Below, in pieces: positions 1 to 8,504 of a stretch of DNA of 64,000 nucleotides. Position numbers and translations under genes: made by a program. Within the stretch, counting starts at the first letter, position 1; each line of letters begins with the position of its first letter. The notes under the pieces were generated by a model. It saw only the letters and a program-made list of their open reading frames with translations. It was not told the origin of the DNA and made no database searches. The stretch comes from Leifsonia sp. Root227 (GTDB lineage Bacteria > Actinomycetota > Actinomycetes > Actinomycetales > Microbacteriaceae), in NCBI RefSeq assembly GCF_001428745.1, contig NZ_LMIO01000002.1, positions 1 to 64,000 of the forward strand, written 5' to 3'.

Positions 1-42
1 ACTGCAGGGGGGACCCTGTGGGAGAGTAGGACACCGCCGGAC
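1..42 (+). rRNA. rrf: 5S rRNA, 3' end only
   Basis: The first ~42 bases match the 3' end of actinobacterial 5S rRNA, including the conserved CCTGTGGGAGAGTAGG stretch followed by the closing GCCGGAC of the terminal helix. The 5' two thirds lie outside the window, so a rRNA operon presumably ends here. The exact last base is uncertain by a few nucleotides. Confidence 0.9.
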
Positions 43-51
43 TTCTTTTCA

Positions 52-82
52 CGAAATGGCCACCCACCGGGTGGCCATTTCG
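52..82. terminator. rRNA operon terminator hairpin
   Basis: This is a perfect 14-bp inverted repeat (52-65 with 69-82) around a 3-nt loop, ACC, directly after the 5S gene. The 3' side has only a short T-tract (CATTT), so termination would rest on stem strength. It shares the GGCCACCC/GGGTGGCC core with the next hairpin. Confidence 0.8.
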
Positions 83-128
83 CATTTAACAACCAACACC
101 ACCGTCTGTATGCCGTTTCGGACATGAA

Positions 129-160
129 GAAAGGGCCACCCGATTCCGGGTGGCCCTTTC
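129..160. terminator. Second hairpin, bidirectional terminator
   Basis: A perfect 13-bp stem (129-141 with 148-160) encloses the loop GATTCC. T-rich and A-rich flanks (CTTTC, GAAAG) make it plausible in both directions: a back-up for the rRNA operon on + and the terminator of the helicase gene on -, whose stop codon lies 16 bases away. Confidence 0.8.
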
Positions 161-175
161 TGCGTTCTGTGGCTG

Positions 176-1993
176 CTACTTGTGGCGCGGCTTGCGGGCG
201 GGACGGTCGTCGCGGTCGGCGCGAGGAGCGCGATCGTCGCGGTGCACGGTGCCTCCGCGGCGGTCGGGGCGCAGCTCGATGAGCTTGCCGCCGATGCGGG
301 TGCTCTCCAGGCGCTGCAGGACGTCACCGGGCAGATCGGCCGGCAGCTCCACCAGGGAGAACGCCGGGAGGATCTGGATGGCGCCGAAGTCCTCGCGGCT
401 CAGGCCGCCCTCGTTCGCCAGCGCGCCGACGATCTGACGCGGTTCCACCTTCTGACGGCGGCCGACCTCCAGCCGGTACGACGCCATCGGCTTGCCGCTC
501 GGACGACTGCGGCGCTCCGGACGCTCCGGGCGCCCACCACGGTCTCCGCGGGCGTCGCGGGAGTCCCGCCCGTCGCGGGAGCCACGCTCACGGGAGTCGC
601 GGCCGTCGCGCTCCACGCGACGGGCCAGCTCGTCCTCCGGGGAGAGCAGCAGCGGCTCCTCCCCCTGGGCCACCACGGCGAGGGCGGCGGCCACGTCGGC
701 CTCCGGCACGTCGTGGTGCTCCACGTAGTGGGCGATGATGTCGCGGAAGCGGGTGATCCTGTCTTCCTGGCCGAGCGCATCCGTGATGGCGTCGTCGAAG
801 CGGGCGAGGCGAGTGACGTTGACGTCCTCGACCGTCGGCAGCTGCATCTGGGTGAGCGGCTGGCGGGTGGCCTTCTCGATCGCGCCGAGCAGGCGGCGCT
901 CGCGCGGCGTGACGAAACTGATCGCGGCGCCGCTGCGACCAGCGCGCCCCGTGCGGCCGATGCGGTGCACGTACGACTCTGTGTCGATCGGGATGTCGAA
1001 GTTGACCACGTGGCTGATGCGCTCGACGTCCAGGCCGCGGGCGGCGACGTCGGTGGCCACCAGGATGTCGAGCTTGCCCGACTTGAGCTGGTCGACCGTC
1101 CGCTCGCGCTGTGCCTGAGCCACGTCTCCGTTGATGGCCGCAGCGGAGTATCCGCGGGCGCGCAGCCGCTCGGCGAGCGTCTCCGTCTCGTTCTTGGTGC
1201 GGACGAAGACGATCATGCCCTCGAAGTTCTCGACCTCGAGGATGCGGGTGAGCGCATCCACCTTCTGCGGGTACGAGACCATCAGGTAGCGCTGCGTGGT
1301 GTTCGCCGAGGTGGTGGTCTTGTTCTTGACCGTCACTTCCTCAGGATCGTGCAGGTACTTCTTCGAGATGCGGCGGATCTGCGCGGGCATGGTCGCCGAG
1401 AACAGGGCGACCTGCTTGTCGTCCGGGGTGTCCGCGAGGATCGTCTCGACGTCCTCCGCGAAGCCCATCTTGAGCATTTCATCCGCCTCGTCGAGCACGA
1501 GGTACTTGAGCTCGGAGAGGTCGAGGGTGCCCTTGGCCAGGTGGTCCATGATGCGGCCGGGGGTGCCGACGACGACGTGGACGCCACGGCGGAGCGCGGA
1601 GAGCTGGACGCCGTAGCCCTGGCCGCCGTAGATCGGCAGCACGTGCACGCCGCGCAGGTGCGCCGCGTACTTCTCGAACGCCTCGCAGACCTGCAGCGCG
1701 AGCTCGCGCGTCGGTGCGAGGACGAGGGCCTGGGGGGTCTTCTGCGAAACGTCGAGCCGCGACAGGATCGGCAGGGCGAACGCTGCCGTCTTGCCCGTGC
1801 CCGTCTGTGCGAGGCCGACGACGTCGCGGCCCTCGAGGAGGAGCGGGATGGTCGCGGCCTGGATCGCGGACGGGGTCTCGTAGCCCACGTCCTTCAGTGC
1901 CTTCAGCACAGCCCCGTCGAGTCCCAGCTCGGAGAAAGTCGTCGTTTCGCGGGCAGTCTCTGCCTCGTCCTGCGCTGTATCCGGTGCTGTCAT
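176..1993 (-). CDS. deaD: DEAD-box ATP-dependent RNA helicase (DeaD/CsdA type)
   Basis: Cytoplasmic RNA helicase of 605 residues. Motifs appear in order: F20 and Q45 of the Q-motif, Walker A AQTGTGKT (62-69), PTREL, GTPGR, DEAD (168-171), SAT (199-201) and HRIGRTGRAGR. After the two RecA lobes comes a charged Arg/Asp/Gly-rich linker (about 465-512). Then there is a DbpA-type RNA-binding domain (about 513-580, starting near MASYRLEVGR) and a basic Arg-rich tail. This layout is that of DeaD, which unwinds structured RNA in ribosome assembly and cold adaptation; that role is known for the family, not shown here. The ATG at 1993 gives a natural N-terminus before the Q-motif. It faces the rRNA operon and is divergent from the MFS gene at 2109. 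Confidence 0.93.
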   Translation of the reverse strand: MTAPDTAQDEAETARETTTFSELGLDGAVLKALKDVGYETPSAIQAATIPLLLEGRDVVGLAQTGTGKTAAFALPILSRLDVSQKTPQALVLAPTRELALQVCEAFEKYAAHLRGVHVLPIYGGQGYGVQLSALRRGVHVVVGTPGRIMDHLAKGTLDLSELKYLVLDEADEMLKMGFAEDVETILADTPDDKQVALFSATMPAQIRRISKKYLHDPEEVTVKNKTTTSANTTQRYLMVSYPQKVDALTRILEVENFEGMIVFVRTKNETETLAERLRARGYSAAAINGDVAQAQRERTVDQLKSGKLDILVATDVAARGLDVERISHVVNFDIPIDTESYVHRIGRTGRAGRSGAAISFVTPRERRLLGAIEKATRQPLTQMQLPTVEDVNVTRLARFDDAITDALGQEDRITRFRDIIAHYVEHHDVPEADVAAALAVVAQGEEPLLLSPEDELARRVERDGRDSRERGSRDGRDSRDARGDRGGRPERPERRSRPSGKPMASYRLEVGRRQKVEPRQIVGALANEGGLSREDFGAIQILPAFSLVELPADLPGDVLQRLESTRIGGKLIELRPDRRGGTVHRDDRAPRADRDDRPARKPRHK

Positions 1994-2108
1994 GCTTCAA
2001 CGGTAGTCCCCAGCGGAGCAGACCGCTCGCGCGGGGCTGGCCTGGGACCCCGCGGAGGTCGATGATGGCAGGTGTGAGCATCGTGGATGCACGGAGCGGT
2101 CGCCAGCG

Positions 2109-3353
2109 ATGAACCCGGCCTCGCGCAGGGTGCAGCGCATCTACCTGACCCTTCTGCTCGGGAACACCCTTGCCGCATCGTTCATCTGGGGCATCAACAC
2201 GCTGTTCCTGCTGGACGCAGGGCTGACCAATTTCGAGGCGTTCGCGGCGAACGCGTTCTTCACCGCGGGGATGGTGGTCTTCGAGATCCCGACCGGCGTC
2301 GTCGCCGACACCGTGGGGAGGAAGGCGTCCTACCTGCTCGGCACCGTGACGCTGTCGGTGACCACCGCGCTGTACTGGATGCTGTGGCTCTGGCACGCGC
2401 CGTTCGTCTGGTGGGCGCTGGTTTCCGTGCTGCTCGGTCTCGGGTTCACCTTCTTCTCCGGCGCCGTCGACGCCTGGTTGGTGGATGCGCTCGCCTCCAC
2501 CGGGTACACAGGGAGCCTGGAGGCGGTGTTCGGCCGCGGTCTCGTGGTGGAGGGCATCGCGATGTTCGCCGGTTCCGTGCTCGGCGGCGTGATCGCGCAG
2601 GCGACGAACCTCGGTGTGCCGTTCCTGCTGAGGGCGGTGGTGCTGGTCGTCATGTTCGTCTTCGCGTTCGTGGTGATGAAGGACCTGGGGTTCACGCCGG
2701 ACAAGACGATGGGCCCGCTGAAGGCGACGAGGAACGTGCTGGTCCAGTCGATCGACCACGGTCTGCGCAAGCGGTCTGTGCGGTACGTGATCCTGTCGGC
2801 GCCTTTCGCCTCCGGGGTCGGCATCTACGCGTTCTATGCGCTGCAGCCGTATCTGCTGCAGCTGTACGGCGACCCGTCCGCATACTCGGTTGCCGGCCTG
2901 GCCGCCGCGATCCTCTCGCTGGCGCAGGTGGCAGGCGGGGTGCTCGCCTCGCGCATCCGGGGGCTGTTCGCCAGGAGGACGACGACGGTGATCGGCGCGT
3001 CGCTGGCGAGCGTCGTGGTGCTGGTGGTGCTGGGGATCACGAGCCTGTTCTGGCTCGCCGTGGTGTTCCTGGTGGTGTGGGGGTTCGTGTTCGCGGTGGC
3101 TGGGCCGGTGCGCCAGGCGTACCTGAACGACATGATCCCGTCCAAGCAGCGCGCGACGGTGCTCTCCTTCGACTCGCTGTTCGGGAGTCTTGGCGGGGTG
3201 TTCATCCAGCCGGCGCTCGGACGTGCCGCCGATGTCTGGGGGTACGGGACGTCGCTGGTGATCGGAGCGGCGGTGGAGCTGATCGGCGTGCCGATCCTGT
3301 ACCTGAGCAGGCGGCAGCGCGATCCGGCGGACACGAACACGGTGCGCACCTGA
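2109..3353 (+). CDS. MFS transporter (12-TM type)
   Basis: A 414-residue integral membrane protein with about 12 hydrophobic segments. The first is near residue 14 (LLLGNTLAASFIWGINTLFLL). A cytoplasmic loop GVVADTVGRKAS after TM2 matches the MFS signature (G-x3-D-x2-G-R-K/R). Substrate cannot be read from sequence; small efflux proteins of this class are often drug or metabolite exporters. It starts 115 bp from the divergent helicase, is monocistronic, and stops 10 bp before the convergent STAND gene. No dedicated regulator adjoins it. Confidence 0.85.
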   Translation: MNPASRRVQRIYLTLLLGNTLAASFIWGINTLFLLDAGLTNFEAFAANAFFTAGMVVFEIPTGVVADTVGRKASYLLGTVTLSVTTALYWMLWLWHAPFVWWALVSVLLGLGFTFFSGAVDAWLVDALASTGYTGSLEAVFGRGLVVEGIAMFAGSVLGGVIAQATNLGVPFLLRAVVLVVMFVFAFVVMKDLGFTPDKTMGPLKATRNVLVQSIDHGLRKRSVRYVILSAPFASGVGIYAFYALQPYLLQLYGDPSAYSVAGLAAAILSLAQVAGGVLASRIRGLFARRTTTVIGASLASVVVLVVLGITSLFWLAVVFLVVWGFVFAVAGPVRQAYLNDMIPSKQRATVLSFDSLFGSLGGVFIQPALGRAADVWGYGTSLVIGAAVELIGVPILYLSRRQRDPADTNTVRT

Positions 3354-3363
3354 GCGCGTCGGG

Positions 3364-5943
3364 TCAGGCGTCCGTGGCGAGGGCCTCGGCGACGGCCTGC
3401 TCGACGGTGAGTTCGCGGCCGGCCGCGATCGCCGCATCCAATCGCTCGCCGTCACCCGGGGCGGTGAGGCGGTCGAGATACGCCTGGTGGAACGTGAAGG
3501 TCGGGCCGTTGTGCAGGCCGCTGCGTTCCCGCAACGCTCTGGATGCACCGGCGAGCCGCCCCGCGCGAACGACGTCTCCGCCGATGGCCGCGATCGCGAC
3601 CATGCCTTCGAGGCCGTACGCGAGACCTTCGACGTGGCCGAGCGTGGCCGAGACGGCGACGCTGCGGGCGAAGTCGGTGCGCGCGTCGTCCGTCTCGCCG
3701 AGCATGAGCTGCGCCCAGCCCAGGTGGTATGCGGCGATCCGCTCGCCGACGGCGTCGCCCTCGCGCTGGGTGATGGCGAGGCTCGTGGCGAACCTGTCGC
3801 GCGCCTCTGGGATGTCCTGCTTCCGAAGCGAGACGCGACCGAGGAGGACGAACGCCATCGACTCGCCCCAGGTGTTCCCACTGGACCGGAACAGCCGGAG
3901 GCTCTCCTGCATCACCTCTTCGGCGCGGTCGGGGTCCGGCTTCGCTCCGGTCAGCAGCGCGAGAGCAAGCGAGATGCGCGCGAGACCTTCCCCATCCGGG
4001 TCGCCGACGCTGCGGAAGAGGTCGGCGCTCTCCGTGAGCTCGGCGGCGACGCTGCCGTCCGGGTCCTTCCAGAACATGATCGTGCGGGTGAAGTAGAGGG
4101 CGATGGCCCTGGTGCGATCGGAGAGCGTGCTCCCTGAGTCGAGGGCCTCGTCCATCCAGGTGCGCACCTCGCCGAGCAGGCCGGACACCCACCAGTAGAG
4201 GTAGAGGCTGAACGCGAGGTGGGCTGCGCGATCCCAGTCGCGGGAGCCGAGCAGGAATCGCTCGGCGGCGCGGAGGTTGTCCCGCTCGTCGCCGAGCCGC
4301 GTCAGCCACTCGCGTTGCCGCCCGGCTTTGAGGTCGTCCTTCGCACTGTCTCCGAGACCGAGGAAGTACCCGGCGTGTGCGTCGCGGGCGGCATGCAGGG
4401 CGCCGGCGTCCCACAGCTGTTCGCGGGCGTACTCGCGCACGATGGCCTGCATGGCGAACCTGGCACGCCCATCCCGATCGTGCTGGCTGACCATGCTGCT
4501 GTCGACGAGGGCGGCGAGGTCGCCGAGGACATCCGACGACGGCGCGCGCCCATCGCCGTGGCCGTCGAGCTCTGCGGCTCCGACCGCCTCCGCCGCGTCG
4601 AGGGTGAAGCCGCCCTCGAAGACGCCGAGGCGCGCGAGCAGCGTGCGCTGGCTCTCCTCCAGGAGCTGGGTGCTCCACTCGATCGTGCGGCGCAGCGTCT
4701 GCTGCCGCTCCGGGAGGTCGCGGGAGCCGCCGACCAGCACCGCGAGGCTCCTGTCCAGCCGGTCGAGCAGGTCGTCGGGGGAGAGCACCCTGATCCGCGC
4801 GGCGGCGAGCTCGATGGCGAGCGGCATCCCGTCGACCGCCGCGCACACCCCGGTGACGGCGGCGCGGTTGTCATCGGTGACCTCGAAGTCGGGTTTGACG
4901 GCGTGGGCGCGTTCGACGAACAGGTGCAGGGAGGAGTCCTCGGGGAGCGGGCCGACCTCGAAGCTCTGCTCTGCGCTCAGCCGGAGCAGGGCGCGGCTGG
5001 TGACCATCATCGACACCCCCGGCGCGGCGGCGAGAAGCGCCGTCAGGGTGGGAGCGGCGGTGAGCACCTGCTCGAAGTTGTCGAGGACCATGAGCAGGTG
5101 CCTGTCGTGGAGGGCGGTCTCCAGGTTCTCCATGATCGGGGCGTCACCGGTGTCACGCACCCCGAGCGCCTGCGCGATGGCGGCGGGGACGCGCTCGGGG
5201 TCGTGGACGGCGGACAGATCCACGAACACGGCGCCGTCGACGAACGCCGGGGTGACCGCGCGGGCGGCAGCGAGCGCGAGGCGGCTCTTGCCGATGCCGC
5301 CGGGACCGGTGAGGGTGACGAGGCGGGCGCCGGCGCTGTAGAGATTGCGGATGGCGGTCAGATCGGCCTCGCGCCCGATGAGGCCGGTGAGCGGTTTCGG
5401 CAGACGGACGGGCTCCGCCACCCTGTCGGCGTCGGCAGGCACGTCGACGACGGTGAGCGATCTGCTCTGCTCGAAACGCTCGGCGAGGAGGGTGGCGAGG
5501 TCGGCCTCGACCAGGCGGGAGAGCTCTTTGGCCGACTCGAAGTATTTGTACGCCGCCCTGTCGTCGTCCCTGATGCGGTTGAGCAGGTCGGTCAGCTTCG
5601 GCTCGCGGTTCTGCGCCGGCGTCTTGACGTAGAGCAGGCGCGGAAGGTCGTCCGGGCAGAGGTTGTACTCGTCTTCGAGGCCGGAGACCTCCTCCTCAGG
5701 GGCGACCCAGCCGTAGCGCTCCCAGTAGAGCCCGAGGAAGACATCGCTCTGCTCCAGATAGGCGCGGTACAGGTCGCGCGGCGGATGCGGGCGGGCGCCG
5801 AGCTCGAACATCACGGGCGCGAGGTGCAGGCGCTCGATGGCGCTGCGCGCCGCTCGGCGTTCGTCCGCGAGCTCTTGCAGGGTGGAACTGACGAAGATCC
5901 GCAGCCGTTGATCCGGCGTGCGGATAACATGAGCGCTCCTCAT
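3364..5943 (-). CDS. DUF4062 - STAND NTPase - TPR multidomain protein
   Basis: An 859-residue cytoplasmic protein. The N-terminus (about 13-100, with RLRIFVSSTLQELADER) matches DUF4062, a small domain often found at the front of signalling ATPases. A STAND/NB-ARC-like ATPase follows: Walker A GPGGIGKS (213-220) and Walker B LLMVLDNFE (283-291). The C-terminal half (from about 570) is helical with TPR-like repeats. It resembles the ATPase-TPR part of AfsR/LuxR-family activators but has no SARP or LuxR DNA-binding domain; DUF4062 takes that place. It is likely a ligand-sensing switch protein; a defence or stress-signalling role is possible but unproven. It is monocistronic, with a start near ATG 5943 just downstream of an AT-rich patch. 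Confidence 0.85.
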   Translation of the reverse strand: MRSAHVIRTPDQRLRIFVSSTLQELADERRAARSAIERLHLAPVMFELGARPHPPRDLYRAYLEQSDVFLGLYWERYGWVAPEEEVSGLEDEYNLCPDDLPRLLYVKTPAQNREPKLTDLLNRIRDDDRAAYKYFESAKELSRLVEADLATLLAERFEQSRSLTVVDVPADADRVAEPVRLPKPLTGLIGREADLTAIRNLYSAGARLVTLTGPGGIGKSRLALAAARAVTPAFVDGAVFVDLSAVHDPERVPAAIAQALGVRDTGDAPIMENLETALHDRHLLMVLDNFEQVLTAAPTLTALLAAAPGVSMMVTSRALLRLSAEQSFEVGPLPEDSSLHLFVERAHAVKPDFEVTDDNRAAVTGVCAAVDGMPLAIELAAARIRVLSPDDLLDRLDRSLAVLVGGSRDLPERQQTLRRTIEWSTQLLEESQRTLLARLGVFEGGFTLDAAEAVGAAELDGHGDGRAPSSDVLGDLAALVDSSMVSQHDRDGRARFAMQAIVREYAREQLWDAGALHAARDAHAGYFLGLGDSAKDDLKAGRQREWLTRLGDERDNLRAAERFLLGSRDWDRAAHLAFSLYLYWWVSGLLGEVRTWMDEALDSGSTLSDRTRAIALYFTRTIMFWKDPDGSVAAELTESADLFRSVGDPDGEGLARISLALALLTGAKPDPDRAEEVMQESLRLFRSSGNTWGESMAFVLLGRVSLRKQDIPEARDRFATSLAITQREGDAVGERIAAYHLGWAQLMLGETDDARTDFARSVAVSATLGHVEGLAYGLEGMVAIAAIGGDVVRAGRLAGASRALRERSGLHNGPTFTFHQAYLDRLTAPGDGERLDAAIAAGRELTVEQAVAEALATDA

Positions 5944-6077
5944 AACGGCATTCTGTTGCGGCCGACAACAATAGTCCAGTGTTTACGGGCAATCCGGGAT
6001 GCGCGGGGTGGCCGTGGCGGGCAGGGGAGGCGCACAGTGAACGGGACGACAGGACGACGGGAGACGAGGGCCGGGCG

Positions 6078-6878
6078 ATGAGCGAACCGGGAGGAGACCG
6101 GTGGGAGCGCGGCGACGCATACGAGCGGTTCGTCGGTCGGTGGAGCGCGCTCCTAGCGGTGCCGTTCCTGGACGGACTAGGGGTCGCAGACGGGCTGGAC
6201 TGGCTCGACGTCGGCTGCGGCACGGGGGCACTGACGGAGGCGGTCCTGGAGCGGTGCGCGCCCGCATCCGTCGTCGGGGTGGAGCCATCGGCCGGGTTCC
6301 TGAGCGTGGCGGCGGAACGGCTGGGCGGGAGAGCCGAGCTGCTGCGGGGGAGCGCTGACGCGCTGCCGGCGCCGAGCGCATCCCGCGACGCGGTGGTGTT
6401 CGGGCTGGTGCTCAACTTCGTGCCGGATGTGCAGGCGGCGCTCGCCGAGGCCGTCCGCGTCGCGCGGCCGGGCGGGACGATCGCGGCGACCGTCTGGGAC
6501 TACGGCGCTCGGATGGAGTTCCTGCGCATCTTCTGGGATGCGGCGGTCGAGCTCGACCAGGAGGCGGCGGCGCTCGACGAGGCCGTACGCTTCCCGCTCA
6601 GCGATCCGCGCGCCCTCCGCCGCGCGTTCGAGACGGCCGGGCTCACCGGGATCGTCGTGCTGGCGATCGAGGTGCCGACCGTGTTCGCCGATTTTGACGA
6701 CTACTTGCGGCCCTTCCTCGGCGGGCAGGGCCCCGCGCCCTCGTACGTCGCCGGGCTGGACCGTGCGGCGCTGGACCGGCTGCGCGACCACCTGATCGGC
6801 CATCTTCCGGTGGCGGACGACGGCACGATCCCGCTCACGGCGGGCGCCTGGGCGATCAGCGCATCCCGGGCCTGGTAG
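6078..6878 (+). CDS. SAM-dependent methyltransferase, class I
   Basis: A 266-residue soluble protein. Motif I of class I methyltransferases is clear (WLDVGCGTGAL, near residue 38), followed by the acidic end of beta-2 (GVEPS) and a post-I aspartate (GSADALP). The acceptor is unknown; the fold resembles UbiE/Methyltransf_11 proteins. I chose ATG 6078 (MSEPGGDRW) over an upstream in-frame ATG at 5979. The family N-terminus fits, a GAGGG Shine-Dalgarno lies 7 bases upstream, and the extra 33 residues are low-complexity. The gene is divergent from the STAND gene. Confidence 0.82.
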   Translation: MSEPGGDRWERGDAYERFVGRWSALLAVPFLDGLGVADGLDWLDVGCGTGALTEAVLERCAPASVVGVEPSAGFLSVAAERLGGRAELLRGSADALPAPSASRDAVVFGLVLNFVPDVQAALAEAVRVARPGGTIAATVWDYGARMEFLRIFWDAAVELDQEAAALDEAVRFPLSDPRALRRAFETAGLTGIVVLAIEVPTVFADFDDYLRPFLGGQGPAPSYVAGLDRAALDRLRDHLIGHLPVADDGTIPLTAGAWAISASRAW

Positions 6879-6937
6879 TCGGCGCATCCTGGTGGGATGA
6901 TGAGCCATACCGATTGCACAGACTTGGAGGTCGTGCG

Positions 6938-7813
6938 ATGTGTAGATGGCTTGCATACTCTGGGGCTCCGATCAATCCATCGACCCTGGTGCTCGACGCG
7001 CAGAACTCGATCGTCGCGCAGTCGCTGAACTCGTCGCTCGGGGCGGAGCCGGTCAACGGCGACGGCTTCGGGCTGGGCTGGTATCCGAGCGGAGGCACAC
7101 GCGAGCAGACGCCTGCGCTGTTCCACAGCACGGAGCCCGCGTGGAACGACGCCAACCTGCGCGAACTGTCCACCGCGATCGAGAGCCCGATGTTCTTCGC
7201 GCACGTCCGCGCGGCGACGCACCCACCGATCCAGCAGACCAACTGCCACCCGTTCCGCTTCGAGCACTGGATGTTCATGCACAACGGCGCGATCATCGAC
7301 TTCCCGAAGATCAAACGAGAGCTGACCTTCGCCGTCGACCCGGAGCTGTATCCGCACATCGAGGGGACGACGGACACCGAGGTGCTGTTCTACCTCGCCC
7401 TCACCTACGGGCTCCGCGACGACCCGATCGCGGCAGTGGGCGCCGCCATCCGGAAGATCGAGGAGGTCGGGCACGCCGCCGGCATCCGGTTCCCGATGCA
7501 GGGCACGATCGCTGTCGCGGACGGGTCGACGATCTGGGCGTTCCGGTACTCGACGCAGCACCAGACGCGGTCCCTGTTCCACGCGGTGGACATTCCGACG
7601 CTGCTGCAGATGTACCCGGACATCGAACGGTTCCGCATCTTCGATCGCAGCGCCCATCTCGTGGTGTCCGAACCGCTGAACGACCTGCCTGGCGTCTTCC
7701 TCGAAGTGCCGGAGTCGACCGTCGTGGTGCTCGACGGCACTGGATACCACCACGAGGCGTTCCTCGACGACGCGTGGGTGCCTGCCAGCGGAGTGCCGAC
7801 GTCACACGGCTAG
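6938..7813 (+). CDS. Class II glutamine amidotransferase (YafJ-like)
   Basis: A 291-residue protein. Starting at ATG 6938 places Cys at position 2 (MCRWLAYSG), which becomes the N-terminal nucleophile of Ntn-type glutaminase domains after Met removal. A GGAGG Shine-Dalgarno supports this start. NGDGFGLGWY, FAHVRAAT and HNGAI are the typical glutaminase motifs. The protein has only the glutaminase domain, like YafJ and EgtC. EgtC acts in ergothioneine synthesis, but no egtA, B or D genes are nearby, so the general name is safer. The DUF402 gene follows after 10 bp, suggesting co-transcription. Confidence 0.88.
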   Translation: MCRWLAYSGAPINPSTLVLDAQNSIVAQSLNSSLGAEPVNGDGFGLGWYPSGGTREQTPALFHSTEPAWNDANLRELSTAIESPMFFAHVRAATHPPIQQTNCHPFRFEHWMFMHNGAIIDFPKIKRELTFAVDPELYPHIEGTTDTEVLFYLALTYGLRDDPIAAVGAAIRKIEEVGHAAGIRFPMQGTIAVADGSTIWAFRYSTQHQTRSLFHAVDIPTLLQMYPDIERFRIFDRSAHLVVSEPLNDLPGVFLEVPESTVVVLDGTGYHHEAFLDDAWVPASGVPTSHG

Positions 7814-7823
7814 ACTCCTCTGC

Positions 7824-8471
7824 ATGCCGCAGACCACCGCGACCGCGCTCCTCCGCTGGATCTCCGACGACCGCATCAGCAGCGTGTATCAGCACTATGT
7901 GATCGAGGACTCCGAACGCTGCATCGCCCTCTGGCAGCCGGCAGGCACGGTCGGACGGGTCGCCGTCGGGGAGCGGGGAGGACCGCGTGGCCGCAACATG
8001 GTGCCAGGCGGATGGAGCGGGAGCTACACCGAACACGAGTGGACGGGCGACGGCGTGCTGCGCATCCACGTGCCCGGACAGCCGTGGTCGACGTGGCGCT
8101 GGCTCACTGCAGACGGGTGGACGGAGCACGCGTACGTGAACCTCGAGACGCCGTGGACGCGCACCGGCCTCGGGTTCGACACCGCCGACTGGATCCTCGA
8201 CGTGATCGCCGAGCCGGACGGCAGCCACAGCCTGAAAGACGAGGACGAACTCGCCTGGGCGGCTGAGACGGGCAAGTTCGACGCCGCGAAGCTGGCCGCG
8301 GTCGAGGACGCGCGACGCCGCGCGGTCGCTGCCGTCGAGGCGCACGCCTTCCCGCTCGCAGCCGACTGGGACGCCTGGGGCGCGCTTCCCGCCGAACCGC
8401 TGCAGCTCGCGGCGGGCTGGGAGATCGTCGCCCCGCAGCCCAGCCGTTCTCCCTCTCCGACGCTGGACTGA
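7824..8471 (+). CDS. DUF402 protein (Ntdp-like nucleotide phosphatase fold)
   Basis: A 215-residue soluble protein with the DUF402/FomD-like barrel. It has an aromatic-rich first half (GGWSGSYTEHEW, STWRW) and the acidic metal-binding segment DWILDVIAEPDG...KDEDEL at about 132-152. Some members hydrolyse nucleoside di- or triphosphates; the substrate here is unknown. It starts 10 bp after the amidotransferase stop, so the two probably form an operon. It faces the RimK-like gene and ends 33 bp from it. Confidence 0.8.
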   Translation: MPQTTATALLRWISDDRISSVYQHYVIEDSERCIALWQPAGTVGRVAVGERGGPRGRNMVPGGWSGSYTEHEWTGDGVLRIHVPGQPWSTWRWLTADGWTEHAYVNLETPWTRTGLGFDTADWILDVIAEPDGSHSLKDEDELAWAAETGKFDAAKLAAVEDARRRAVAAVEAHAFPLAADWDAWGALPAEPLQLAAGWEIVAPQPSRSPSPTLD

Positions 8472-8504
8472 GCCGAAGACGCCTGGGCTCGATCGCGTCG
8501 GAGC

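Noticed and set aside
182..2065. Long open frames opposite real genes (for example across the helicase, clpC and permease genes)
   Set aside because: They are the usual GC-rich antisense frames: no domain motifs, Arg/Ala/Pro-rich composition, and each opposes a gene with clear family motifs.
3364..5943. AfsR/SARP antibiotic regulator
   Set aside because: The ATPase-TPR part is similar, but there is no SARP, BTAD or LuxR DNA-binding domain; DUF4062 is at the N-terminus.
6938..7813. EgtC of ergothioneine synthesis
   Set aside because: The Cys2 glutaminase fold fits, but no egtA, egtB, egtD or egtE genes adjoin it.
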